Origin: Larix kaempferi
Lineage: Eukaryota; Streptophyta; Pinopsida; Pinales; Pinaceae
Direction: 5' to 3'
Assembly (NCBI GenBank): GCA_027924585.1
Contig: BSBM01000486.1
Span: 44,448,501 to 44,512,500, forward strand
DNA length: 64,000 nucleotides
Both the position numbers and the translations under genes were made by a program. This document shows, in pieces, positions 1-9,442 of this stretch. The notes under the pieces are model-generated. The model searched no databases. It saw nothing but the letters and a program-made list of their open reading frames with translations, and was not told where the DNA came from. How positions within the stretch are numbered: position 1 is the stretch's first letter; each line of letters starts with the position of its first letter.

Positions 1-207
1 TATGAGATGACTCTTGAGGATGAGCGAGAGAGTGAGCAAAAATCTTAGTTCAGAGTGGTCTAGCGCAGATCTCCAACACATTATCTAGGGAAGGTGGTGG
101 AGGGACCTTCAGTTTCAGAGGGAGTAGCTTTATTTATTGGAGAGAGGAGGTTGGAGACAAATCCAGGTGAAGGAGATGCCAGTAGTACCACCCTCACTAA
201 GAGGGAG
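1..207 (+). mobile_element. 3' end of an LTR retrotransposon internal region, with polypurine tract
   Basis: This stretch ends in a purine run (gagggag, 201-207) directly before a TGTTAG that opens a long LTR-like sequence. That is the usual order of polypurine tract and 3' LTR in plant LTR retrotransposons on the plus strand. No coding sequence was recognised, and most of the element lies outside the window. Confidence 0.55.
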
Positions 208-1344
208 TGTTAGTTTTTGGTAGCTTGGTGGTACTCTTGCATCGTGTTCCTAGGTGCAGGGGTCCAACCGCATGGGGTCTCATTAATGACTTAAAGTTAC
301 TTTATTAAATGTGTTTTTAAAGTGACTTTATATTATTAAAGTGATATGCACTTTATTAAAGTGAGTTGTACTTTATAAAGTGACTTTATAATATTAAAGT
401 GCACTTTTTATTATTTTAGGGTTAAAGTGACTTTTCGAATGTAATGCGATTTTATATAGTTTCACTTAAGTGATTTAAGTGAATTTGAGATTAAATCACA
501 ACTTTAGATCTTGTAAGCCAAGATCAAATCCTGGCCATAGAAGTTGAAAAGACAAAGGAGTTACCCTAAAATGTAAATAAAAAGAGTTTCATGAGACCAT
601 TTCCATGCATTCCAAAGAGAGAATTCTGGAGTGGCTCAAATTCCAAGAGAGGAGTTTGAGAAGAAGGGAGAAAGGAATGAGTTTCAAGGGAAGAAGGGGA
701 TTAGTTGAGAACATAAGAGAGGAGAATGAGAGGGGGCATGCCTATCTAAGTGGGTGAGGGGCACAAACTACAAGGAGAAATCAACATTTTCAGCAAGGTG
801 AAGGAGAATGCTTCCCGAAGTGAAGGGCATAAACTTGAAGGCACATTGCAACTAAAAGAGAGTCTTCACAGCAGAATAAAGTGAGGCCATACAACATAGA
901 AATTGAAGCAACCATTGGGCACAAACTTCGAGGTGATTTTAATGTACTTTATACTTCTGTTTTGCACATATTTCGAAGTTTGTTTTTGCTGTTAGAGAAA
1001 GTGTACTCTACAGGATGCATTGTAGAAAATTGGGTAATGTTTTCTGTGCTAGAGAATGAGCTTGTTGACTGGTTATTTCTTTGGCATAGTTTTGAAGAAA
1101 TGGTTGCACAATGACTGAGAAAGTACTGTGTACTTTCAACTATAATTTACCTGTTGTTGTACTCTTTGAAAATTTTCTTAAGAAGCCCAATAAATACTCC
1201 CTTGATTGGTTTTTCCCTTGGGGGTTTTTTCCAGGGCCTTTGACCAAATTTCCCGTGTCTGATTTTTTATGACAGTTTGCTGTCAAGTGTTATTTCTGCT
1301 GCAAAAAATGTGTTCTTAGTAATGTGTGTTAGCTTACGGTAACA
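208..1344 (+). repeat. Putative 3' LTR (about 1.1 kb)
   Basis: It opens with TGTTAG after a polypurine tract and can be closed at a TAACA near 1344. The part near 1190-1260 (aataaatactcccttg, then T/C-rich and G-rich runs) resembles the R/U5 part of plant LTRs. The left end is well supported by the purine tract. The right end is a guess, because the partner LTR is outside the window. A 77-codon open frame at 881-1114 resembles nothing known. Confidence 0.5.
293..434. repeat. Cluster of AAAGT-N-ACTTT palindromes
   Basis: Short palindromes recur: AAAGTTACTTT (293-303), AAAGTGACTTT (319-329, 377-387, 424-434) and AAAGTGCACTTT (396-407). They lie within the U3-like part of the putative LTR, separated by AT-rich spacers, and could be protein binding sites or a decayed satellite-like expansion. 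Confidence 0.6.
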
Positions 1345-2508
1345 TTAAAATTATATTCCAATGAAATTTGGTTGTTTTTATGCTTCTAGAAGACTAATAC
1401 CAAGATGTACTAAGTGTTTGACGAAATCTTCTATTGATTTCAATACATAGATTTCAAGAATTTTAACAATTTATTATGTTCATTACATTTTTTGGTTGAG
1501 AGAGAGAGAGAGAGATATCTTATTGATTAGTGCTTAAAGTCTATCGAAAGGGCATGGTGTCATGATAGAAGAGTGTAGATCTATTGATAATCAAAGAGCA
1601 TGAGTTGGTGGAAAAACCTTCACACCTAAGTCTTGGCCTTTGATAACCAAGTAACACTTATTCTCTTGTACAAGTAGAGGATTTAACAAAATGAAAACCC
1701 TCTATTAAACCTGCAAATAGATGAGGATTTAACAAGCTAAAAATCCTCTAATAATACTGTAATAGATACTAGACAATCCACAAAGAGATGCAATATTTCA
1801 AGTGCTGAAATGTTACTATCTAATTAGCAAAACAATGTAGTATTATGGGAAGATATTATTTTAGTTAACATGCATTCTTGAACAAAAGGAAGTAACTCTT
1901 GGATAAATTTCACCATTAATTCCACAATTAACTTCTAAAATTATTCCTACAAAAACATAATAAGCAAGTAGAGAAGAAAGAAGTTCTATATCTCCAATGT
2001 TCTAGCAAAAATAAACAATGAGAGGAGTCTCTCTTATACATAGAGAGAGTTGCTAAATCCTCCATTGACATGACCAAAACTAGAAACCCTAAATAAAAAA
2101 ACCCTAACTCAACCTCCTACCAACTTTGACCATGTGAGGGGGCACAACATCAAGATAGGAGATAGAATACAAATGGGATACAAAATATCTCCAAGAGAGG
2201 AATGTCGAAGTAGAGCTGGTCAAAATAATAATAGTTGGTCCAAAATCAGACCAATAAGGTGTAACAACCTTATCCATATCCTTCACTAGTCAAAAGTGAC
2301 AACTCATCCTCATCAATACAGGTGGTGAAATGGGTCAATCCTCCATGAGGAACAAGTCATAAAAGAATGCAATAAGTCATCAACAGAAAGGCACCCACTA
2401 ACAAAGCAAGTGAAGGGTGGCATATGTGGCATAAAATAGTCTGCAAGTGCATAGTGGGCCCTTTAGAAGTGGTCCAAGCATGATGAAGATGCCACATATA
2501 GTGGAGAG
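1345..2508. other. Non-coding stretch with a GA microsatellite
   Basis: No gene was recognised. A (GA)n run is at about 1498-1514. The rest is AT-rich with frequent stops in all frames. It is either host DNA or an old unrecognised repeat. Confidence 0.5.
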
Positions 2509-2513
2509 CTCCT

Positions 2514-3076
2514 TGATCCAGGTCATGTCTAGGAAGCACGAGGGGGACAACAGTTCGACTGAATGAGTTGGATCTGTTATGGCGGAAGCTTAATAAACAG
2601 AATGAGCAAAAGTAGGATCACGCAACACAGATAAACACAATATGCGTAGACAAATATGCAGGAATGCGAATTGTTCTTCTATTACTTGCAAATAGATCAA
2701 AATTGATATATTTGATGTATGTTACAATATTATACATGCTTATATAGAATTCTGAGACGCTTGGGTGCCATCCCATTACGTTCATTTGCAAAGAAGAAGT
2801 TAGAACGGTTTCAACAGTTCAACCGTTACAGTTGACTGGAAGACAGAGAGACAGTCTGTTGAAGTTCTATAGTTGTTGGTCGCATGTCGACGCTGCATGT
2901 CGATGTCATGAACTGTGAGGTTGCTGAACATGTCGAAGGTGCAGAATGTGTCGCAGTATGTCGAAGTTGAGACTCATCAGAGATGTGTCGAAATCAAAAC
3001 CTATCGAAGTCATGTCGAGTCGAAACTTGTCGAATTTGTATCGACATCGATGAATTGCCAACTATGATGTGGATCA
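2514..3076 (-). repeat. Element A 3' LTR
   Basis: This 563-bp LTR starts TGATC and ends GATCA, a terminal inverted repeat. It matches the split copy at 7700-7995 and 17822-18083. A TATA-like box for minus-strand transcription lies at about 2739-2747. The part from 2880 to 3060 is dense in TGTCGAA-type words. Confidence 0.9.
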
Positions 3077-3091
3077 AACCTCCTTCCTTAA
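3077..3091 (-). other. Element A polypurine tract
   Basis: On the minus strand a purine-rich run (aaggaaggagg) stands just before the 3' LTR, the expected start site of plus-strand DNA synthesis. Confidence 0.7.
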
Positions 3092-3140
3092 GAAACAATG
3101 GACCCCATTGTTTTCTCGTGAAGGTGAGGAAACTTGTCGG

Positions 3141-3869
3141 TTAATTCAGTAAAAGAGTACCACTTTCCTTGAGATGGGATCTGGCCATCCTTTGTAACCT
3201 AAAACAAGGGAATTGTGTTCGTAACTTCGTCCTTGTATGGTGTACTCGTCGTCCCACAATGGTGTTGCAAGGAAGAGGCTCTTGAACATATGGATGGATG
3301 TCTTCGGGTTCTGCTGTCAGTAAGTCATCCTGTTCCAATAAGGGTGCATGGTATGGTTGAAGTAGATCCACGTTGAAAACTGGATGCAGAACCAGGCATG
3401 CAGGAATGTCGAGCTGGAAATCGTTTTCACCAATCTGTCGAAGAATATTGTATGGACCATATCGCAAAGGTTTTAACTTCTTGAAAGGACCAGTAAACTG
3501 CTCCTTCTTACAATGTAGCCAGACCTTATCCCCAATTTGGAATGTATGATGAATACGATGCTTGTCGTGTCGGGCCTTAGCTTTCTCGTTTGCTCTGTGC
3601 AACATATCCTGTGCTTGTCGCTGGATATCGCAAATCTGTTCTCGAAACTTGACTGCTTTATTAACTTCTCGCTGGTTGTAGTCGATGTCAGAGTTCGGCT
3701 GTGTCAAGGAGATGATCGAGTCGATAGGCGTCGAGGGTTGAAATCCGTAATAGATCTCAAGTGGACTCTTTCCTTCAGAGCTGTGCTGAGCACGATTGTA
3801 GCTGTGCTGAATGTGTGGAAGACTATCATCCCATGTGCGTCGATGCTTGTGATTGTACATGTGAAGCAA
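3141..3869 (-). pseudogene. Element A integrase C-terminal part and tail
   Basis: The 242-codon frame covers the part after the integrase catalytic core. It contains the usual YNxAxHSSxGxSPxExxxG region near its start, a basic stretch, the conserved VWLHxKKEQF and KLKPxxxGPYxILxxIGxxxFxLxIP segment of the GPY/F module (roughly residues 105-155), and a histidine/arginine-rich tail. The tail looks like the start of a chromodomain-like module that is then lost to a frame change near 3200: the other frame continues with a plausible end. It follows the core (4122-4601) on the same strand, and the catalytic Glu region lies just upstream in another frame. Family identity is firm; the chromodomain call is weak. 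Confidence 0.85.
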
Positions 3870-4121
3870 TTATACTACAAGGCCATTTACAACTTCCGTC
3901 TATCCGTCGGTCTGAGGATGGAAAGTTGTCGATAATGAGAGTTGTGTGTCCAGCTGTTGCTAGAGGGTCTTCCAAAAGATACCGACGTATCTGGCATCTC
4001 GGTCAGAAATAATGGTTGTGGGTAAACCAAAGTGTTTCCAAACATGTGTAAAGAAGAGCTAAGTAGTCTACTGCATTGTCGTGGTCTTCTTACATGGTAT
4101 GAGAATTTCCATCTTGGAAAA
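3870..4121 (-). pseudogene. Element A integrase catalytic core, broken
   Basis: Between the two open integrase pieces the minus strand still encodes recognisable core sequence in pieces, including a SDRDARY segment with the second catalytic Asp (about 3985-4010) and a TDG-stop-TEVVNG segment with the catalytic Glu (about 3895-3920). The stop in the latter is TAG where the family has Gln (CAG), a C-to-T type change. Several stops and frame shifts make this part non-functional. Confidence 0.75.
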
Positions 4122-4601
4122 TCAGTCAACTACTACAAATATTGCGTCATACTGATGTATGGTAGTAGGATAACCCATCAAGTAGTCCATAGAAATAGAT
4201 TCCCATGGTCGACTTGGAACTGACAGAGGTGTGTACAATCCCTGTCGTCGATTAGGCGGTTTAGCAATGGCACAAACCACGCATGATCGAATGTACTTGT
4301 TGACGTCGGATTTAAGTGTAGGACAAAAGAAATAATTCTGCAGAATAACAAGTGTCTTTTCTACTCCAAAGTGTCCTGCAGCCTTGCTGTAGTGTGCATC
4401 CCAAATGAGCTGCTGTCGGTGCTCACTGGTCGGTACACAAAGCTGTCCAAGCTTGTCTAGCAAGGTGTCTTTCAGGAAGTAGTCGGAGGTCGACGACTTG
4501 CTAGTCTGTAATTGTCGGTAGACTGCTGATAAGTCACTGTCTTCCTCATACAACTGTGGCCAAGTGGTTGCGTCGTATCCCTGCATACTCATCACTGTCA
4601 A
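4122..4601 (-). pseudogene. Element A integrase N-terminal part
   Basis: The 159-codon frame carries the integrase zinc-binding module: two His in HYSKAAGHFG and a CVVC pair (about residues 68-112). The first catalytic Asp follows in SMDYLMG (about residue 138). In family terms this protein inserts the double-stranded cDNA copy into host DNA. The frame ends just after VVVD, where the family would continue into the core, so it is truncated by mutation. Confidence 0.85.
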
Positions 4602-4658
4602 AAGGAGAGTAATGGGTGGTCGAATGAGGTGATCGACAACAACGTTAGATTTGCCTTT

Positions 4659-4955
4659 TCAATACTTAATCACCAACTGGAATTGCTGTAGGTAATTAAT
4701 CCACTTGAGTTGTCGGTTTTTCTGCAACTTTGATTGTGTTGGAGCGAACTGTAGAGGCTTGTGATCAGTGAGAATAATCGTTTCCTTGCCAAGGATGTAA
4801 TGCCTCCATTGCTTGAGAGATTGCACAATGGCGTACAGTTCTTTTTCGTATGTCAATAATCTTCTAACTATCTCATTAAAATTCTTGGAATGAAAAGCGG
4901 CTGGGTGACGATACTGAGTGATCACTGCACCCAAGGCATAGTCCGATGCGTCCAT
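4659..4955 (-). pseudogene. Element A RNase H
   Basis: The 98-codon frame is a classical gypsy RNase H. It contains MDASDYALGAV with the first catalytic Asp, a YEKELYAIV segment with the Glu, and LTDHKPL with the next Asp. This enzyme removes the RNA strand of the RNA-DNA hybrid during reverse transcription. It is separated from RT (5091-6074) and integrase (4122-4601) by short stretches with stops, so the original polyprotein is broken. Confidence 0.85.
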
Positions 4956-5090
4956 CTCAATCTCAAAGGGCTAATGTAAATCGGGTAACAAAAGTACTGG
5001 TGCAGTGCAGAGCCTGTGTTTGAGCTGTTCAAAAGCTGCTTGATGTGTTGTTGTCCATTGGAAGACAGTTTTCCCATTTCCCTTCGTCAA

Positions 5091-6074
5091 CTAATTCAAG
5101 GGCCAGGCTCTGTGACTAAAGCTGAGTATGAACCATCGATAGAAATTAGCCAAACCAAGAATTCTTAGTTCTTTAATGCTTCTAGGAATGGGCCAATCTT
5201 TGAGGATCTGTACCTTGTCTGGATCGACGTGAATGCCCGCAGAGTCAATTACATACCCCAAATATTTGATACTGGTCATCGCAAAAGAGCACTTGTCCAT
5301 GTTCATATAGATTCGATGTTGCTGGAGAGTGTCGAGGAATTGTCGAAGATGTCCGGCATGTTCTTCCCATGATCGACTGAAAATCAATCTATCGTCGAGA
5401 TAGACAATAACCCATTTGTCGATGAAAGGTCGAAGAATGTTATCCATATGTCGCATGAAGGTCGCAGGTATGTTGGTTAAGACGAAAGGCATGACTAACC
5501 ATTCAAACAATCCTTCCTTGGTCTTGAAAGCAGTTTTCCACACATATGAGGGCTCGATTGGAATATGATGGTATCCCGACTTGAGGTAGAGCTTAGTAAA
5601 GAATTTAGCACCTTTCAGACAGTCGATGAGCTCGTCTATCCGCGACAGACAGTCGATGAGCTCGTCTATCTGCGACAGAGGGTAGCGATTCTTTACCAAA
5701 ATTTTGTTGAGAGCTCTGTAGTCGATGCACATGTGCCAAGTCCCATCTTTCTTCAGAACTAGGATGACTGGACTTCCACAAGGAGAGGAGATGGGGTGGA
5801 TATGACCTTTGTCGATTAATTCTTGGATTTGTCTGCGAATCTCTTCATTTTCGAGAATGGATCTTCTGTAAACAGATGCATTAGGAAAAGAAGAACCAGA
5901 AACAAGTTCAATGGAGTGTTTTACCTGACAATGTTGAGGTACTCCGTCGAGATCTTGAAAGAGGTTTTGGTACTCATCGAGAATATGATCGACTTGCTGC
6001 TTCTGTCGGAAGTTGCATTGGTCGGTGTCTCGACTCGTTGCTGCAGTCTTCTTAGAATGTTGCAGCTTGATCAT
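5091..6074 (-). pseudogene. Element A reverse transcriptase
   Basis: The 327-codon frame is a gypsy RT. Seen in order: a linker from protease, the CGSPVILVLKKDGTWHMCIDYR fingers region (about residues 95-120), a YHHIPI segment, MPFVLTNIPATF, the catalytic YLDD box (5391-5402, about residue 225) and the thumb segment YLGYVIDSAGI. An in-frame 30-bp tandem duplication (5617-5676) inserts ten extra residues between the fingers and palm, which probably disables the enzyme. The frame ends just after the NFYRWF segment that leads to RNase H. Confidence 0.9.
5617..5676. repeat. 30-bp tandem duplication inside element A RT
   Basis: Two adjacent copies (5617-5646 and 5647-5676) differ at one base. The length is a multiple of three, so the RT frame stays open and repeats IDELIDCLSR-like residues. 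Confidence 0.95.
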
Positions 6075-6215
6075 GATTAATGCGAACTTCTGAGCATGAT
6101 TAATGAGCTTCTTTGTCTGTTTGGAATATATCAGTGCGACTGTTTGTGTAGTTTGATGCTCTCGTATGCTGAACCATCGATTTCAGATTTTGCCAATCAC
6201 CTTCTAAGGCCGTGA

Positions 6216-7226
6216 CTAATAAATTCCATGTCTATCCCATAGGTAAGGTTTCCCAAATAGGGCATCGACTACGAAGAGTGGTTCCACGTCGCAGAGTACT
6301 TCATCTTCAAAGTGCTTTATGAAGTAGGCGAGTTTACATTGTCGAGTGATCCGTAGTTCTTGTCCATCCTTCATCCAACCAATGTTGTAAGGCTGAGGAT
6401 GTGGAGTAGCAACAAGACCTAGTTTCTTTACGAGATATTTGGAAATGAAGTTCTTCTGGCTGCCGTTGTTCACAATCAAATGTAATGGGTTGCTCTGGAC
6501 CCATATCCATGTATGGAATAGGCATTCTTGTTCCCCCTCGTCGATGATAGTCGAGGCTGTTGGAGTGATTGATGTCAAAAGGGTCATTGCGTCTGGATTA
6601 GATTCTTCCACCGTCTTGTCGAACGCATCGGAGGTCGACACTTTTGTCAAAAATTTCTTCCGAGCTTTGCATTCAGACTTATCATTCCAAGATGAGTGGT
6701 AGTAATCGCACCATTTTTCGGTCGGTGGTTGTTTTCTACATTCCCTTTTGTGAAAAGGATTCTTATCGTGGTATGTCTTTGGCGGTGTCGACTGAGAAGA
6801 TTTTGACTTGTCGAAGTTGTCTGGTGCGTTCTTGTCAGGTGGTCGTCCTGATGTCGACTTTGTCGCGAAGCATGCTTTCCCTTTTTGCTTGGTTTCCCGT
6901 TTGCTGGCATAGTGGAATGCATTCGCAAGCATATTAACAATCAGAAATTCCATCTCTTGCTGGATGTACTGGGACAATCCGTTGATGTACTTCAGAACAA
7001 GCAATTTCTCTTCTTCTTGGACACCAAGTCTTTCCATGAGACGGTAGAACTCATTGGTGTAACTCTGTACTGATTGATCTTTCCATTGCCTTAGCTGTTG
7101 CCACTTCTTATACTGCTGCTCGAGGTATTTGGGTGGGTAAAATTCCTTCTGGATATGTTCGACGAATTTATCCCATGTGTCGATGGGGTCTCCGCTTTTC
7201 TCCATCTTTGTCGAGAGGTTCTCCAC
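6216..7226 (-). pseudogene. Element A Gag (C-terminal half) and protease
   Basis: The 336-codon frame starts inside Gag. The capsid-like part (about residues 15-95) has the FVEHIQKEFYPP and QQLRQWKDQSVQSYTNEF patterns of plant gypsy Gag. A degenerate zinc-finger region follows (WCDYYHSSW...SEC, about residue 170). The protease comes near residue 250, but its active site reads VNNGS instead of VDSGS, so the catalytic Asp is Asn, a G-to-A change. It is therefore inactive. The upstream part of Gag lies in another frame (7091-7390), joined near 7220. Confidence 0.85.
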
Positions 7227-7659
7227 CAGCAGTGCACAGAGGTAGACATATTTAAGGATGCAATGGTGAATTTTTCAGCTTCGAAGAGCTGATTTATAGC
7301 GTAATAGGATTCCAATTGTTGCACCCAATTGTCGACGGATTCCGCGCCAATCTTACCTTCAAGATTCGGCATGTCCAAATTCATTTTCACTTTGAAGGGG
7401 CTGACTTTATCAGAGTGAGTTCTCGTCGAAGATCCTCCGGATGTAGAAGCGAATCACAAGAGAATTGCGTTGAACTGGGTGAACATTTCAGTCTGTTGTC
7501 AAGCCAGAGCTTGCTCAATAAGTTGTGCTGTCTCGTTGGCTGCATGTCTATCATCTGTTTCTTCGGTAATTTCTGGAGATAGCGTTTGCTTGGATTGCTG
7601 AGATTGCGAGCGAGTTTGAAACGGCATAAGTCAGGTAACTTCGAGAGAAGTGTATACAC
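7227..7659 (-). pseudogene. Element A Gag N-terminal part
   Basis: Minus-strand sequence below 7390 encodes a Gag start-like segment (MNLDMPNLEGKIGAE, then DNWVQQLESYYAI), typical of plant gypsy capsid entry regions. The frame shifts near 7220 to join the longer Gag-protease frame. An upstream frame to 7659 is open but not recognisable and may be the leader or a diverged N-terminus. Confidence 0.7.
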
Positions 7660-7686
7660 AGAACTTAAGCATGAACAAAACTTAGT

Positions 7687-7698
7687 GCTCTAATACTA
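7687..7698 (-). other. Element A primer binding site
   Basis: On the minus strand the bases just inside the 5' LTR read TAGTATTAGAGC, 10 of 12 identical to the initiator tRNA-Met site TGGTATCAGAGC. Both mismatches are C/T or G/A transitions. Confidence 0.75.
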
Positions 7699-7699
7699 A

Positions 7700-7995
7700 T
7701 GATCAGGGTCGTGTCCAGGAAGCATGAGGGGGACAACAATTCAACTGAATGAGTCGGCTCTGTTATGGCAGAATCTTAATAAACATAATGAGCAAAAGTA
7801 GGATCACGCAACACAGATAAACAAAATATGCGCAGACAATATGCAGGAATGCGAATTGTTCTTCTATTACTTGAAAACAGATCAAAATTGATAGATTTGA
7901 TGTATGTTACAATATTGTACATCCCTATATAAAATTCTGAGATGCTTGGGTGCCTTCTCGTTACGTTCATTTACAAAGAAGAAGTTAGAATGGTT
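7700..7995 (-). repeat. Element A 5' LTR, left piece
   Basis: It matches 2514-2800 and stops at the TGGTT where element B is inserted. The other piece resumes at 17822. Confidence 0.9.
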
Positions 7996-8846
7996 TGTTG
8001 GCAGGCGGTTCGATGGGGAAATGTCGCGGTACCGCTGATGCTGTGACACATCGGGTGAGGGTGCGAAAGGAGTATTTTGTGTTAAAGGACACCGCAGTTG
8101 GTGGGTTTTGGGTCACTTGGACCATATGTTATGTAATAGTGAGTCAGTTGTACCGCGGTATGCAGGTTTTTGGGTCATTTGGACCGAGTCAGTTAGATAT
8201 TGGGTCATTTGTCCGTAGTGTCATTTAGGAAGTCAGTTGTAAGTAGACAAATATTGTAATGGTAGAAGACTATAAATAGATGAGAGTTGTAAGTGTTAGA
8301 TATACATAGATAGAAGATATACAAGAAGAGAGAGATATGGAGAGATAGAAGACAAAAGGAATAGCAGGCGAGAGATAAGGAGACGTATGTGTACGGAGAT
8401 CTGTGTTTCTGGTATATGGCTGCAACAGTAATATAATGATGATGTTTTGGTACGATCTTTGTGTAATGTTGCGATATATGAATGTTGTTTGATGCAATGT
8501 CTATTTACTGTTGTTGTGATGATAAATGCTATGATTAAGTAATATGTTCCATGTCGAATGTGATGATAAATGCTGTGATTAAGTAATATGTTATAACTCC
8601 ATGTCGAATGTTTAAAGTCTCTGTTTAAGTACCACAATAGAGTTAGTCCGTGCAGCCACAACTCTCCTCCTCCCTCGGCGGAAACATGGTTTCGTCTGCT
8701 CTTCCTGGATGCCTTGGGTGAGACCTCATCCACTCTGCGGGTGTTGCTAGGTGGGATCAAACCTATCTGGGCCGGTGCCCAGGGAGACTGGGGTATGTGT
8801 CGATAGTGAGGCGAACCCCTGTCAACCGTGGTCGCGTTGGTCAACA
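7996..8846 (+). repeat. Element B 5' LTR
   Basis: It starts TGTTGGCAGG and ends GGTCAACA. A TATA box (tataaata, 8271-8278) lies mid-LTR, so transcription probably starts near 8300. A tandem duplication of about 44 and 50 bp (8518-8561, 8562-8611) is also present in the other LTR, so it predates this insertion. Confidence 0.93.
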
Positions 8847-8848
8847 AA

Positions 8849-8866
8849 TGGTTCCGTTGCCTGGAC
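8849..8866 (+). other. Element B putative primer binding site
   Basis: Two bases after the LTR the sequence reads TGGTTCCGTTGCCTGG. It agrees at 13 of 18 positions with the plant tRNA-Asp site that is seen intact in element H. The tRNA assignment is tentative. Confidence 0.45.
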
Positions 8867-8890
8867 CTTGTGCAGAGTAAAAGGAGGTCA

Positions 8891-9442
8891 TGTTGTGGAA
8901 CCCGATGAAGCCGGAGATACAGAACTGGTTTGATCAGAAATTGTGGGAGTTTGCTGAAGAAGAAAGTCAGAACACGTGACTGACAGTAGATCACTGGCTG
9001 GGAAGATATATTCATGACGGTCCGCATGAATGGTTTTTCTGTGAATTCCCGGTCATTCTGTACAAGTGGTTGTCAAAGTTGACCTTCCAGAAGAGGAACT
9101 TCCAGGGTGGTGAGCCGACGGCCTAGACCTCGGAGTTGATTCAGGAGCTGCAAGAATTCGATAGTAAGGCCTCACGGGCTGTCAAAGTTTGGCTTGATAA
9201 CATCTTGGAGGGATATATCACTGAATTTGCGGTCGACATGAAGAAATCCTATAGTGAAGCTGAAAGATACTTCTTCCGAGGACCAAGGGGAAGGTTTCTA
9301 ATGTCGCTCCAACTATCGATTAAGATGCTAATCTACGAAAAGGGTATATTAAAGATGCACCTTGATCAGTAGACAACCTGGTGGGCGGAGGCCATGGGTA
9401 CCGCGACTGCTGGGGAACGATACATGGAATGGTAAGGGGTAG
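8891..9442 (+). pseudogene. Element B N-terminal Gag region, unrecognised
   Basis: After the primer site the plus strand shows protein-like sequence rich in Trp, Phe and Glu, in two frames, with stops at 9124 (TAG) and 9370 (TAG). The open piece 9136-9372 is an 78-codon segment (SELIQELQEFDSKASRA-like). No family was recognised. Its position suggests an N-terminal extension of Gag or a leader protein. The stops fit Gln codons changed to TAG. Confidence 0.5.

Noticed and set aside
3537-4012. Plus-strand frames over the integrase of element A
   Set aside because: They are opposite-strand shadows of the minus-strand pol sequence, which carries the conserved motifs.
8296-9027. 243-codon minus-strand frame over the element B LTR
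   Set aside because: It crosses the LTR boundary and primer site on the wrong strand, has no known motif, and its LTR part is repeated at 17241-17817 only because of LTR duplication.
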